Assembly (NCBI GenBank): GCA_938083135.1
Contig: CALLKY010000134.1
Location: forward strand, 1-46,972
Direction of reading: 5' to 3'
DNA: 46,972 nucleotides
DNA from: an uncultured Alphaproteobacteria bacterium
GTDB lineage: Bacteria; Pseudomonadota; Alphaproteobacteria; Bin95
Shown here: piece by piece, positions 7,897-16,799 of the stretch
How the letters are laid out: every line of letters begins with the position of its first letter
Numbering within the stretch: position 1 is the stretch's first letter
Made by a program: the position numbers and the translations under genes
The notes under the pieces: model-generated
The model's input: only the letters and a program-made list of their open reading frames with translations
What the model was told of the DNA's origin: nothing
Database searches by the model: none

Positions 7897-9213
7897 GGGC
7901 GTGTAGCCGAAGTCTTTTCCCACCCGTGCTGTCATTGGTTCTGCACCGGCTTTCTGCCAGTCGGCGTCTGCAGGCAATGTCATGGATATGGCGCGGACCA
8001 TGCTGGCGGTTGGGTCTTCGGCTGGTGCGGGTTTGATGCCGGTGTCGCGATATGCTGCAACGCCTTCCAACAGGAACTGGCGGGTGACGGCGATGCCCGC
8101 ATCTGAAACACACAGGTTTTCCTGGGTACGATCAACGATGGGCGACACGCCGGATTGGCAGGCTGCGTCCTGAATCCACAAGCCCGGCAGGCCAGAGAAC
8201 CAGGCCGTTTGCTGGCTTTCATAATCAAAGCCATAGCCGGTATCGGGGGAGAACTTGGTCCAGAAATCGGCATAGGGCGTGGTGGATGGTTTTGGCGTGT
8301 AACAATTGCGGCTGGCATGGCCAGTTTCGCGGCCCCGATGGCCTTCCTCCAGCAGCTCCCGTGTACGGGGATACAGCGGTGTGGCGGGCGTGTAGGAGAA
8401 CATCAGGCAGAGCGTGTGTTCATCATCCATCGGCACCCAAGCATGGCCGCTGAGCTCCGGAAACTTTGATTGTGGCGGCACCAGTGTCCAGAACGGCGCC
8501 ATGAACTGATTGACCCGCCAATAGCGCGTCGCATCGTCAATCCGGCGCCGGGACGCGATGTTGACGCCGAATGGCTGCTTCACGCATTTGAATTTTGGGC
8601 GAAGATCCTGTGCGGCCACCCAATCATTGATCGCGCCCTTCTGGTCAATCCGGCCATGGAGGATCGGCGCATGGGCGGAATCAATTTCCCCTTCCAGCGC
8701 TTGCAGCCAATTGCATTCCTGTACCCGGAAGGAGATATGGACGTTTTCTGCCGGAACCATGTTGAACTCAAGCTGCGGCAGGGGCGGCGGGCTGTCCTGA
8801 TCTTCGCCGAGATACGCCCAGAGCACGCCATTTCGTTCTTGGCAGGCATAGGCCTTCAGGCGAACGCGGTCTTTCAAACGGCTACCTTCAGGCTCTGCTG
8901 GCAGGTCAAGCACGTTGCCCGTCGTATCGAACTTCCAGCCATGATAAACGCAACGAAGGCCGCATTCCTCATTCCGCCCAAACATGAGCGGCGCCCCCCG
9001 GTGCGGACAGGCATTGGCAACCAGACCAACCTTGCCGGCCGTGTCCCGGAAGGCCACCAAATCTTCGCCGAGCAACTTTATACGCTTTGGCTGACCATCC
9101 GGCGGCAGCTGATCGGCAGGGTAAAACGGCAGCCAGAACAGCCGCATCCAATCGCCCATCGGCGTATCGGGACCAACGCGAACAAGTGTTTCGTTTTCCT
9201 CAACGGACAACAT
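7894..9213 (-). CDS. Rieske [2Fe-2S] ring-hydroxylating oxygenase alpha subunit
   Basis: A 439-residue protein. The Rieske cluster ligands are C69-x-H71 (NACPHRGAPL) and C88-x2-H91 (CVYHGWKFD). The mononuclear iron site is in EGEIDSAHAPILH, with H181 and H186 and the bridging D178. This places it with the phthalate 4,5-dioxygenase / vanillate demethylase-like single-component alpha subunits, which hydroxylate or demethylate aromatic and related substrates with electrons from a separate reductase. No reductase or ferredoxin gene is in the window. Its ATG overlaps by one base (TAATG) the stop of the upstream NHL-propeller gene, so the two are probably translated together. Confidence 0.93.
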   Translation of the reverse strand: MLSVEENETLVRVGPDTPMGDWMRLFWLPFYPADQLPPDGQPKRIKLLGEDLVAFRDTAGKVGLVANACPHRGAPLMFGRNEECGLRCVYHGWKFDTTGNVLDLPAEPEGSRLKDRVRLKAYACQERNGVLWAYLGEDQDSPPPLPQLEFNMVPAENVHISFRVQECNWLQALEGEIDSAHAPILHGRIDQKGAINDWVAAQDLRPKFKCVKQPFGVNIASRRRIDDATRYWRVNQFMAPFWTLVPPQSKFPELSGHAWVPMDDEHTLCLMFSYTPATPLYPRTRELLEEGHRGRETGHASRNCYTPKPSTTPYADFWTKFSPDTGYGFDYESQQTAWFSGLPGLWIQDAACQSGVSPIVDRTQENLCVSDAGIAVTRQFLLEGVAAYRDTGIKPAPAEDPTASMVRAISMTLPADADWQKAGAEPMTARVGKDFGYTP

Positions 9214-10169
9214 TACAGCGTTTCCTTGACCAGCTTCCTCAATGTTGGCAGGTCTGCTCGCATTTCTTCGCCCATATTGCGCTGGTTGGTGAAGGAGACT
9301 TCGCCGACATAGATATCACCGTGCCTGTCCGTCGCCAGGCCGTGGGGGGCAAGGAAGCGCGCAGGGCCTTCACCGGCTGGCAGGCTTCCAAGCCGCGCTA
9401 GAGCCGTGCCATCGCCTTTCAGGATGGAAAGCCGTGGCCCGACATTCGGCATATTGCGGTTTACGTTCATGCCGGGACCAAGTTCGCCAATATAGAACAG
9501 CGTCTCCCCCATACAGCTCATGCAGATGCCGCAGGGGCGGTGCATGTTGTTCCATTGGGTCTCGTACCGGCCTTTGCCGTCGAACACCTGGACACGGTGA
9601 TTTTCCCGGTCCGCCACATAAACCCAGCCATCGGCGTCACAGCAGATATTGTGGGGAATGTTGAACTGGCCGGGGTCCGTGCCCGGCTCCCCCCAGGAGA
9701 ACAGCAGCTTACCGTCCGGCGAATATTTGTGGACGCGGGCATTGCCATACCCGTCAGACACATAAATGTCCCCTTCCGGCGATTGGGCCGAATGGGTGCA
9801 GCGGTGGAAAGCTTCACCACTCATATATTCAGAAGGCTTGCCAGGTATACCGATTGTCATCAGCACCTTGCCGTCAGGCGTGCATTGGCGGAGCGTGTGG
9901 TCGCCATCATCGGTGCAGAACAGTGTATCGTCCGCAGCGATATGCAGACCATGGGGGCGGCTGAACAGTCCCTCCCCCCAGGCGCGCAGAAAGTTGCCAT
10001 CCCGGTCAAAGATAATCATCGGATGTTCACCGCGATTGAACACATAGACTTGGTCTTTGCTGTCGACCGCGACCGCCGCCACATCCTGGAACGACCAACC
10101 CTCCGGCAGCTTCGCCCATTCCATATCCACCCGGTAGCGGTGTTCGCCTTCACCCATAATCGTCGTCAT
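9213..10169 (-). CDS. NHL-repeat beta-propeller protein
   Basis: A 318-residue protein built of about six NHL-type blades: repeated F-x-x-P-H-G/N-I segments (SRPHGLHIAADDTLFCTDDG; IPHNICCDADGWVYVADREN) each followed by HRVQVFD-like strands. It resembles the peptidylamidoglycolate-lyase / six-bladed NHL group, but no signal peptide is present and an enzymatic role is not certain. AGGAGG lies five bases before ATG 10169; a TTG just upstream is less likely. It is the first gene of a minus-strand unit with the Rieske oxygenase, so it may bind or process that pathway's substrate. Confidence 0.85.
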   Translation of the reverse strand: MTTIMGEGEHRYRVDMEWAKLPEGWSFQDVAAVAVDSKDQVYVFNRGEHPMIIFDRDGNFLRAWGEGLFSRPHGLHIAADDTLFCTDDGDHTLRQCTPDGKVLMTIGIPGKPSEYMSGEAFHRCTHSAQSPEGDIYVSDGYGNARVHKYSPDGKLLFSWGEPGTDPGQFNIPHNICCDADGWVYVADRENHRVQVFDGKGRYETQWNNMHRPCGICMSCMGETLFYIGELGPGMNVNRNMPNVGPRLSILKGDGTALARLGSLPAGEGPARFLAPHGLATDRHGDIYVGEVSFTNQRNMGEEMRADLPTLRKLVKETL

Positions 10170-10245
10170 CAAAGCCTCCTAACATCGTCTTAGGCATTAG
10201 AGTGACCTATATTGCTGAGAACGCCAATCGCCTGGACTGTATGCC

Positions 10246-11664
10246 TTGACCCATCCCACTGGCCCAATTGTCATCCTGCAACGACAAGCCGCGTTCCAAG
10301 ACCCGCATGACTGCACGGACCGGGCGGATGTATTGGCGCTGTTTGAAGCCGTGTTCGACGCCCCTGTTCGCCGCGATACAGAAGGCCGCTTCCAGCCAGC
10401 CCTGGCGGAGCGTTGGGAAGTAAGCACGGACGCGCGGACATGGACCTTCCACCTCCGCCCCGGCCTCACGTTCCACAATGGGGACCAGGTTGATGCCAAT
10501 GTGATGGTGAAGATGATTCAGCGCATGCAGCGTCCAGACATTGGTGCCACGCTGGGGGCACCTGCAGTATGGGGGCAATATCTTGGCGGGGCGACCGTCG
10601 CGGCTTCAAGCGCGCTTACATTCGTGATCACGCTTCAGGAACCAATTGCGGACCTGCTCGATATTCTTTGTTCCGCATACGCCCTGCCGCCTGAACTTGC
10701 GGATACACCAGGATTTCTGGAGGCTCCGATAGGCAGCGGTGCCTATAAAGTGGATGCTATCAGCGACGGTGAAATCGCTATGTCCGCCAACCCAAATTGG
10801 TCTGGTGGCAGCGCCCCGAATGCGCAATTGCTTTGGCGCACTGTCCCTGATCCCACTGAACGTGCCAAGGCTGTCGCCAATGGCGAAGCCCATGTCGCGA
10901 CGCGGCTTGGTCAGGCGCCAACGCATATCGACTACCTTGACCCTGTGGCCATCATATACTTGCTGAATGCAGCCAGGGGTGCCCTCACCGACGCCCGCGT
11001 TCGATGTGCAATAGCGCTGGCCGTAGACCGTGACGCGCTGGTGCGCGATGTACTTGGCGGCGCTGGCCAGCCGCTATTGGGCTTCCTTAGCCCCAACCAT
11101 GTCGGCGCTGATCCGGCACCGCAGCCGATGTATGACCCGGATAAAGCCAGACGCTTGTTAGCCGCCGCCGGGTTCGCCGATGGGCTTGGGATTACAATTG
11201 ATTGCCCGACAAGCCTGCCCGATGAAGCCGAAGCACTCACGGCTGCTGTTATCCAACATCTGGCTGATGTTGGTGTCACAGCGACGGTTAGGCTGCATGA
11301 GGACCGAACAGCCTATGCGGAAATGGTCCGCGCCAAGGGCATCGGCGATATGTGCGTGTTCGATTCAAGCCCGATGAGCGCCTTCCGTGTGCTCTTCGAG
11401 AAGATCGACAGCCGGAACGGCGGCGCATGGCACCAAGGCTACGCAAATTTGGAGATTGAGACGTTGATCGACCAAGCCCGATCGACAACGGACCCAGCAG
11501 CCCGCGAGCACCTGCATCATCGCTGCTATCAGTTGTTACAAGCAGACCCTGCGTGGCTGACCCTCTATAACCACGTTCGAAGCGCCGCATTAGCAGGCGA
11601 TCATAGCGGCTGGCACATGCGCGCCGACGGCGTCCTCGACGTCACCACCCTGCCCAAATTCTAG
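10246..11664 (+). CDS. family 5 solute-binding-like protein without a signal peptide
   Basis: A 472-residue protein of the SBP_bac_5 (oligopeptide/nickel-binding, DppA-like) fold. The family hallmarks are LAERWEVSTDARTWTFHLRPG, FHNGDQVDANVMV, IGSGAYKV and the lower-lobe VRCAIALAVDRDALV. The only good start is TTG at 10246 (an in-frame stop lies at 10216-10218), and the N-terminus MTHPTGPIVILQRQ is not an export signal. No permease or ATPase genes are nearby. It is either a cytoplasmic substrate-binding homologue or a gene that lost its signal sequence. It is divergent from the NHL/Rieske unit over about 75 bases, and nine bases separate it from the next gene. Confidence 0.85.
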   Translation: MTHPTGPIVILQRQAAFQDPHDCTDRADVLALFEAVFDAPVRRDTEGRFQPALAERWEVSTDARTWTFHLRPGLTFHNGDQVDANVMVKMIQRMQRPDIGATLGAPAVWGQYLGGATVAASSALTFVITLQEPIADLLDILCSAYALPPELADTPGFLEAPIGSGAYKVDAISDGEIAMSANPNWSGGSAPNAQLLWRTVPDPTERAKAVANGEAHVATRLGQAPTHIDYLDPVAIIYLLNAARGALTDARVRCAIALAVDRDALVRDVLGGAGQPLLGFLSPNHVGADPAPQPMYDPDKARRLLAAAGFADGLGITIDCPTSLPDEAEALTAAVIQHLADVGVTATVRLHEDRTAYAEMVRAKGIGDMCVFDSSPMSAFRVLFEKIDSRNGGAWHQGYANLEIETLIDQARSTTDPAAREHLHHRCYQLLQADPAWLTLYNHVRSAALAGDHSGWHMRADGVLDVTTLPKF

Positions 11665-11673
11665 GAGATTTTG

Positions 11674-12498
11674 ATGACCCGCAAAATCGCACTTCTGGCT
11701 GCCAGCGCCCTTCTGCTTCAAGGTGTTCCGGCTATTGCTGATGACATGCCGTTAATCGACGCCCACATCCATTACAGCCATGACGCCTGGGATATGTTGC
11801 CGCCCGATAAAGCCGTACAGGCATTGCGAGCTGCGGGTCTTACACAAGCATTCGTCTCCAGTTCCAGCGATCTTGGCACGCAGAAACTATATGCAGAGGC
11901 ACCTGACCTGATCGTGCCGGTGCTCCGCCCCTACCGGAAACGCGGCGAGACCGGGACCTGGCACAATGACCCGACCGTCGGCGATATGGTGGCGGACCTG
12001 CTTGCCAAGAACCGCTATGCGGGCATTGGCGAATTTCATGTATATGGCGAGGATGTGGAGAAGCCCGTTGTCCGCCGCGTCGTGCAGTTAGCCAAGCAAT
12101 ACGGAATTTTCCTGCACGCCCATTCGGATGCTGAGGCCGTAGACCGCATCTTCGCCCAAAACCCAGATGCCCGCGTGCTCTAGGCGCATTCAGGCTTTGA
12201 CGATCCAGAAGACGTGGCGGCAATGCTTGCCAAACATAAAAACCTCTGGTCAGACTTGGCCTTCCGCTCCGAGCATGGCGGCGGCGGCAAGGTTGATCCG
12301 GAATGGCGGAAAGCGTTCATGGCCTTCCCGGACCGCTTCATGATCGGCACGGATACCTTTACGCCGGAACGCTGGTTCTATGTGGCAGATCACGCCAATT
12401 GGTCCCGCGCATGGCTGGCTGACCTGCCGCCAGATGTCGCTGCAAAGATTGGTCATCAAAATGCCCGCACATTGGCAGATTGGGCGCTGAAACGGTGA
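11674..12498 (+). pseudogene. secreted amidohydrolase interrupted by an in-frame TAG
   Basis: ATG 11674 follows AGGAG by six to seven bases and opens with a signal peptide, TRKIALLAASALLLQGVPAIA then DD. The metal-dependent TIM-barrel hydrolase features are all present in one frame: IDAHIHYSH (strand 1 HxH), FLHAHSDAE, then TAG at 12181-12183 followed at once by AHSGFDDP, IGTDTFTPE, and a C-terminal KIGHQNARTLADWAL. Relatives usually read VLWAHSGF here, so TAG most likely replaces a TGG tryptophan codon. The first part encodes 169 residues and would lack the last barrel strands; the intact form would be 274. TAG ends several normal genes in the window, so recoding is unlikely. A sequencing error is possible. 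The next gene overlaps its end. Confidence 0.85.
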
Positions 12499-12896
12499 GA
12501 CTGCCAGGCTTGATTACGGGCGCTGTAGCACTTTTATCTACGCCAACACTTGCTGCTGCCAACTGCCCAATCGATGCGCCAATGGCGGCGGCGGGTGACT
12601 ACCAACTATCATACACGCTAACGCCAGCCCTACCGACGGTTGGCCAGCCATTTCAGATGACGATTGAGGCCTGTGGTCCAGCAAACGCACCCTATACCGG
12701 TCCTATATTGGTGGACGCGGATATGCCCGCCCATCGCCATGGCATGAACTACAAACCGACCGTCATCAGCACGTTGCCCGGCACTTATGTGGCCGAAGGC
12801 TTTTTGCTGCATATGCCCGGCGATTGGCGGTTCAAGTTCCGGTTAGCGGGCGCTGATGGTCCGGTTCGGCTGGCCCACGGACATGTGCAACCGTGA
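12495..12896 (+). CDS. secreted YtkA-like domain protein
   Basis: A 133-residue protein from GTG 12495, which overlaps the amidohydrolase stop as GTGA. A signal peptide (RLPGLITGAVALLSTPTLAA) precedes the mature part. The mature part has two cysteines (about 23 and 58) and an immunoglobulin-like beta pattern with DADMPAHRHGMNYKP and HMPGDWRFKFRL, which fit the YtkA-like/FixH-like class of small periplasmic proteins. The His/Met cluster could bind copper, but this is inference. It is coupled by 4-base overlaps to both neighbours and so is probably made together with the following di-heme peroxidase. It carries a single tryptophan. Confidence 0.75.
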   Translation: MRLPGLITGAVALLSTPTLAAANCPIDAPMAAAGDYQLSYTLTPALPTVGQPFQMTIEACGPANAPYTGPILVDADMPAHRHGMNYKPTVISTLPGTYVAEGFLLHMPGDWRFKFRLAGADGPVRLAHGHVQP

Positions 12897-14050
12897 TCCG
12901 CTTGCTCATCCTGGCAGCTGCAATGATTGGCGCGTGTGCGAACGCTCCATCCGCCATCGCCCAAGACGTAAGCTTCAGTGAGACTGAGCGGGCGGCCATC
13001 CTCCGCTTTGGTCCCTGGCCGCCGCTACCAAGCACTGACGCCAGCAACCGCGTATCTGGTGACGAAAAGGCGATCCGTCTCGGCCTGCAGCTGTTCAATG
13101 ATCCTAGGCTATCGCCATCAGGTCGCGTCGCTTGCGCAAGCTGCCATCAGCCGGAGCAAGCCTTTGCCGATGGTCGCCCGGTTGCCATCGGTGTTGCAAA
13201 GGGTGTCCGCAATACGCCTTCGCTCTTGGATACAGGCTTCAGTCGCTGGTTCGGTTGGGCAGGTGCTAATGACACGCTTTGGGGTGCCAGTATCCGTCCC
13301 ATCACTGCCGCTGCCGAAATGGCGAGCGCTGCCGAGCATGTTCAGACCCTGATTACGACGGACACAACGCTCGCCGCCGCCTTCACCCAAACATTTGGCG
13401 CAAGCGCTAAGGCAATGGGGGCGGAGCCAGCCCTTATGGCGGTTGGTAAAGCGCTTGCCGCATATCAGGAAACGCTGATCAGCAAACGAACGTCTTTTGA
13501 CCAATTCCGAGACGCCCTTGCGGCAGGCGATACCACCGGAACGTCCAAATACGCGGACAGTGCCAAACGTGGCCTTAAACTTTTCATTGGCGAAGGCCGG
13601 TGCAGCCTGTGCCATCTGGGCCCACGCTTCACCAATGGTGAATTTGACGACATTGGCATTCCGTTTTTTACCGGTCCCGGCAAGGTCGACAAAGGGCGCT
13701 ATGCGGGCATTCAGTATTTCAAGAAATCTGCATTCACCCGGCTTGGCGCGTATTCTGATGACCCGGCAGGTAAGGATAGCCCCGCCGCCATTCCATCCCA
13801 CCATGTCGCATTACAGGGCCGGGCGTTCGGATCCTTCAAGGTGCCCTCATTGCGTGGTGTTCAGGAAACAGCGCCCTATATGCACAACGGGACGCTAAAC
13901 ACGCTGCCAGAGGTCATCGACCACTATTCCAAAATGGACCAGGACCGCCTGCACATTGATGACGCCGCGATCCTCCGCCCCCTTAATCTTACGCCACAGC
14001 AAGCGCTTGACCTTGAAGCTTTTCTACGGAGTTTGTCACCAACGAAATGA
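12893..14050 (+). CDS. di-heme cytochrome c peroxidase, MauG/CcpA family
   Basis: A 385-residue protein from a GTG that overlaps the previous stop (GTGA). An N-terminal signal (RLLILAAAMIGACANAPSAIA) precedes two c-type heme motifs, CASCH (81-85) and CSLCH (227-231). WFGWAGANDTLWG and an EMAS segment lie between them, and SLRGVQETAPYMHNGTL near the end supplies the usual methionine and its loop. This is the bacterial cytochrome c peroxidase/MauG superfamily in the periplasm. Some members reduce peroxide; others oxidise tryptophan of a partner protein. The gene partner here is a small secreted protein, so either role is possible. Heme attachment would need the cell's general maturation system. 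Confidence 0.92.
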   Translation: MIRLLILAAAMIGACANAPSAIAQDVSFSETERAAILRFGPWPPLPSTDASNRVSGDEKAIRLGLQLFNDPRLSPSGRVACASCHQPEQAFADGRPVAIGVAKGVRNTPSLLDTGFSRWFGWAGANDTLWGASIRPITAAAEMASAAEHVQTLITTDTTLAAAFTQTFGASAKAMGAEPALMAVGKALAAYQETLISKRTSFDQFRDALAAGDTTGTSKYADSAKRGLKLFIGEGRCSLCHLGPRFTNGEFDDIGIPFFTGPGKVDKGRYAGIQYFKKSAFTRLGAYSDDPAGKDSPAAIPSHHVALQGRAFGSFKVPSLRGVQETAPYMHNGTLNTLPEVIDHYSKMDQDRLHIDDAAILRPLNLTPQQALDLEAFLRSLSPTK

Positions 14051-14070
14051 ATCCTGATTTAGCCGGAACG

Positions 14071-14098
14071 ACAAGCCCCATCCAAGGCTTGTATTTAT
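14071..14098 (+). terminator. weak intrinsic terminator after the peroxidase gene
   Basis: ACAAGCC (14071-14077) pairs with GGCTTGT (14086-14092) around an 8-base loop and is followed by ATTTAT. The stem is good but the T-run is short, so termination may be partial before the next gene at 14114. Confidence 0.4.
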
Positions 14099-14113
14099 AG
14101 CCAACTCGCCCCC

Positions 14114-15748
14114 ATGCCCCCTGAAAGCGCGCCCTTGCCCGCATCCTTCAAACCACTCCTAACGGCCGCCGCTGCCAATCCTGCGCTTGAAGAGATGGCA
14201 TTGGATGCACGTGACGAAATTCTGATGGGTTTCCGGCTTTTTGAGGCAGAGCTTCCACTGCAGAGCCCTCGCGCACGAGAGGCCGGATACAGCACATGGA
14301 GCGAACTCCTCGCCGCCCGTGCGGCAGACGGTGTGCGCGTGCGGATTTTACTTACGGACTTCGAACCCATCGTCGCGAACACGCTACATGCACAGGCATG
14401 GTCGGCCCTCGAAGGTTTCGTCAAAGCGGGCGATGCTGCGGGTGCTGGAGATAATCTATCCGTGATCGCGGGCCTGCATCCGGGTGAGCTTGGCAAAATT
14501 ATCCGCCTCGTGTTCTGGCCCGCGCTGCGCTTTCGCCTGCATCGTGTGCGCAAGAAAGCAGAGCGGGACAATGACCAGGACCTGGCCCACACGCCTGGCC
14601 TTCGCGCCTATTTGCGCCGCAAGGGCCGTGCGCTCAAAGTGCAAAACTTCCCGTCTGCCCGGTTATGGCCCGCGACCTATCACCAGAAGATGGCCGTGTT
14701 TGACGGCACCCGCGCAGTCATTGGCGGCATCGACTTGGCGGAACGGATGGCCGATACGCCCGCCCATGACCGCCCAGCGGATGAGACTTGGCACGATGTT
14801 AGCGTCGCCGTTGAAGGCGATGTTGCAGCGGCAGCTCGCGCGCACCTTAAGGCGGAATGGAACGCCAATACGCCCCGCTTCAACGCCCGGCTAACGCGGA
14901 TGGGCGCGCCATTTGAACAAATGCTCCGTCCTGTCGCCCCAATCCTGGATGACGCGCCCAAACTTTCACCACCCAGCCTAGATCGTGGCGTATTCCTGCG
15001 CACCCGATCTCGCCGCTCCCGTTCGCCATTTGCCATCGGCCCGCGGCCTGACGTAATTGAGATCGAACGTTCGAGTATTAAGGCCATTCTGGGAGCAGAG
15101 CGGCTGATCTATCTGGAGACGCAATTCCTGCGTTCGCCGGTGATTGTTCAAGCACTGGTGCGCGCAGCATCCAGGACCACGTCCTCGCAGCTGATTATCG
15201 TTCTGCCAGCAGCACCCGATGATATCGCGTTTGACGACAATCGCGGTGCCGATGCACGCCAAGGGGAATGGCTGCAAGTCCGCGCGATCAGGCGTATTCA
15301 GAAAGCCTGGGGCGATCGCTGTGGCATGTTTAGTTTGGCACAGCCACGCCCGGTAAGCGCTGACGAGAACGCTTTGCCGGATCGTGCGACGCTGCAGGAT
15401 GCGCCAATCGTGTACGTTCACGCCAAAGTCTCGATCTTCGATAGTAGGGACGCGATTGTCGGGTCCGCCAATCTGAATGGCCGCAGCATGCGTTGGGACA
15501 CAGAAACCGCCGTTCATTGGCGGGACAAAGAAAGCGTTCAGACGCTCCAGAACGCATTATGGACTGCACATTTCGGCCACGCCGTCGATGCAGAAAGCGC
15601 AGAGCCATTGCGCGCCTGGTCAACCCGCGCCCAGGAAAATGCTGCCTGCGCGCCAGAACAACGGCAAGGCTTCATCATGCCGTACGATCTAGAGGCCGCC
15701 GCTAAAACTGCTAAATACCGCTGCTGGGTCCCGACCAATATGGTCTAG
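14114..15748 (+). CDS. phospholipase D-fold protein (cardiolipin synthase-like)
   Basis: A 544-residue protein with two HKD motifs. The first is YHQKMAVFDG with H190/K192/D197 and the GG-x-D signature after it. The second is YVHAKVSIFDS with H436/K438/D443, followed by GSANLNGRSM. Two complete HKD motifs mean one active site of the phospholipase D superfamily: phospholipases, cardiolipin synthases and some nucleases. There are no clear membrane helices at the N-terminus, unlike many cardiolipin synthases, so a soluble phosphodiesterase or transphosphatidylase is more likely. Its stop shares a CTAG with the stop of the convergent gene. Confidence 0.88.
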   Translation: MPPESAPLPASFKPLLTAAAANPALEEMALDARDEILMGFRLFEAELPLQSPRAREAGYSTWSELLAARAADGVRVRILLTDFEPIVANTLHAQAWSALEGFVKAGDAAGAGDNLSVIAGLHPGELGKIIRLVFWPALRFRLHRVRKKAERDNDQDLAHTPGLRAYLRRKGRALKVQNFPSARLWPATYHQKMAVFDGTRAVIGGIDLAERMADTPAHDRPADETWHDVSVAVEGDVAAAARAHLKAEWNANTPRFNARLTRMGAPFEQMLRPVAPILDDAPKLSPPSLDRGVFLRTRSRRSRSPFAIGPRPDVIEIERSSIKAILGAERLIYLETQFLRSPVIVQALVRAASRTTSSQLIIVLPAAPDDIAFDDNRGADARQGEWLQVRAIRRIQKAWGDRCGMFSLAQPRPVSADENALPDRATLQDAPIVYVHAKVSIFDSRDAIVGSANLNGRSMRWDTETAVHWRDKESVQTLQNALWTAHFGHAVDAESAEPLRAWSTRAQENAACAPEQRQGFIMPYDLEAAAKTAKYRCWVPTNMV

Positions 15749-16794
15749 ATGAACGTCAGCAGGCGCTTAGGATTATCGACGATGATCGCGTCTATTTCAG
15801 CCTCGGTATAATCGCGGAGGCGCATGAATGGGACGACATTCTCAAAAATATGCCCATAGCCGTGCCCACCCTTAGACTTAAGGCGCGAGACGTAGCAGAT
15901 GTCATGGCTGATCACGATCTGATCCAGATGGCCACGTTCAATCAAAGACCGAATGTGACGAAGGCGGATCGCATCATTGGGCATGTCGATACAGGGATTG
16001 AGCGCATAAAAGCTGCTTTCCTGGCCGAATAGATCAAACTCAATGATGCAGCCCGTGTCTGCTAAGCGAAACAGGCGGTCTTGATCAAAGATTGTACGAT
16101 CGACATGGCTGATGATCGTGCGTTCAGGAATGCCGCCTTCGGCCTTAACGAAATCCATCACTTCCTGTGGCTGATCAGCGTCCCGTCCCGGATGCACGTT
16201 GAGTGCTGCGCCGGTTTCTGCCTGGGCCGTAATGGCACCACGCATGACGCGGCGTTCAAGCTCTGTCCATGGGGATTGGCAGCCAATCTCACCAATCATC
16301 CCAGCGCGAACATCACTGCCCCATGCACCTTCAAAAATCTGATCGATCATTTCAGCTGCGAAATCATCCGCACTGCGGTTCTGGTTTTCGGCGTCCTGGT
16401 ATTCTTCAACATACTGGCCGCAGCCCATGATGATGTTGGCACCTGTCGCCCTTGCGACTTTCGCCAACTCCGCAGGTTCCGGCTTTAGCCCGCCCGATGA
16501 CAATTCAACCACCGTCTCGCCGCCAACAGCAACCATCTCTTTAACTTCGCTGATCGCAAGGTCAGTCGAGCGTGACACCAGATTGCGCGGAACTTTGACC
16601 CGGCCGTACGTCATCTGCCAGCAATTGCAGAGCGTGATCGTTGGCCCCTGGTCCATTGCCGCCGCAAGTGCAGGCGGGCGTATGTCCCAGATCAGGTGTT
16701 CATGCATCAGCGTCTTGCCTAGTGCGGCAGGGTCCATGACACCGCGTACAGATTGCGCTTTGCCGGCGAGATCGCTGCGAGATAGTCGCGCCAA
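15745..16794 (-). CDS. phosphotriesterase-family hydrolase
   Basis: A 349-residue TIM-barrel metal hydrolase: HEHLIWD (H31, H33) for the first metal, LNVHPGRD and IISHVDR for the second, and VISHDICY for the catalytic aspartate. Between the first and second sets the sequence reads MIGEIGCQ, with glutamate where phosphotriesterase has a carboxylated lysine, as I recall for the E. coli homologue PHP. It probably cleaves a lactone or ester rather than an organophosphate. The start is TTG 16794, and the GGAG before it overlaps the stop of the upstream CoA-transferase gene, so the two genes are coupled. Only five bases separate them. Confidence 0.87.
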   Translation of the reverse strand: MARLSRSDLAGKAQSVRGVMDPAALGKTLMHEHLIWDIRPPALAAAMDQGPTITLCNCWQMTYGRVKVPRNLVSRSTDLAISEVKEMVAVGGETVVELSSGGLKPEPAELAKVARATGANIIMGCGQYVEEYQDAENQNRSADDFAAEMIDQIFEGAWGSDVRAGMIGEIGCQSPWTELERRVMRGAITAQAETGAALNVHPGRDADQPQEVMDFVKAEGGIPERTIISHVDRTIFDQDRLFRLADTGCIIEFDLFGQESSFYALNPCIDMPNDAIRLRHIRSLIERGHLDQIVISHDICYVSRLKSKGGHGYGHIFENVVPFMRLRDYTEAEIDAIIVDNPKRLLTFI

Positions 16795-16799
16795 TTCGG

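Noticed and set aside
8470-9312. A 280-codon plus-strand frame opposite the Rieske gene
   Set aside because: It is a shadow of the Rieske and NHL genes, which have clear motifs on the minus strand.
12181-12183. TAG read as an amino acid (stop-codon recoding)
   Set aside because: TAG ends several intact genes here (for example at 15746-15748 and 20824-20826), and no special context is seen.
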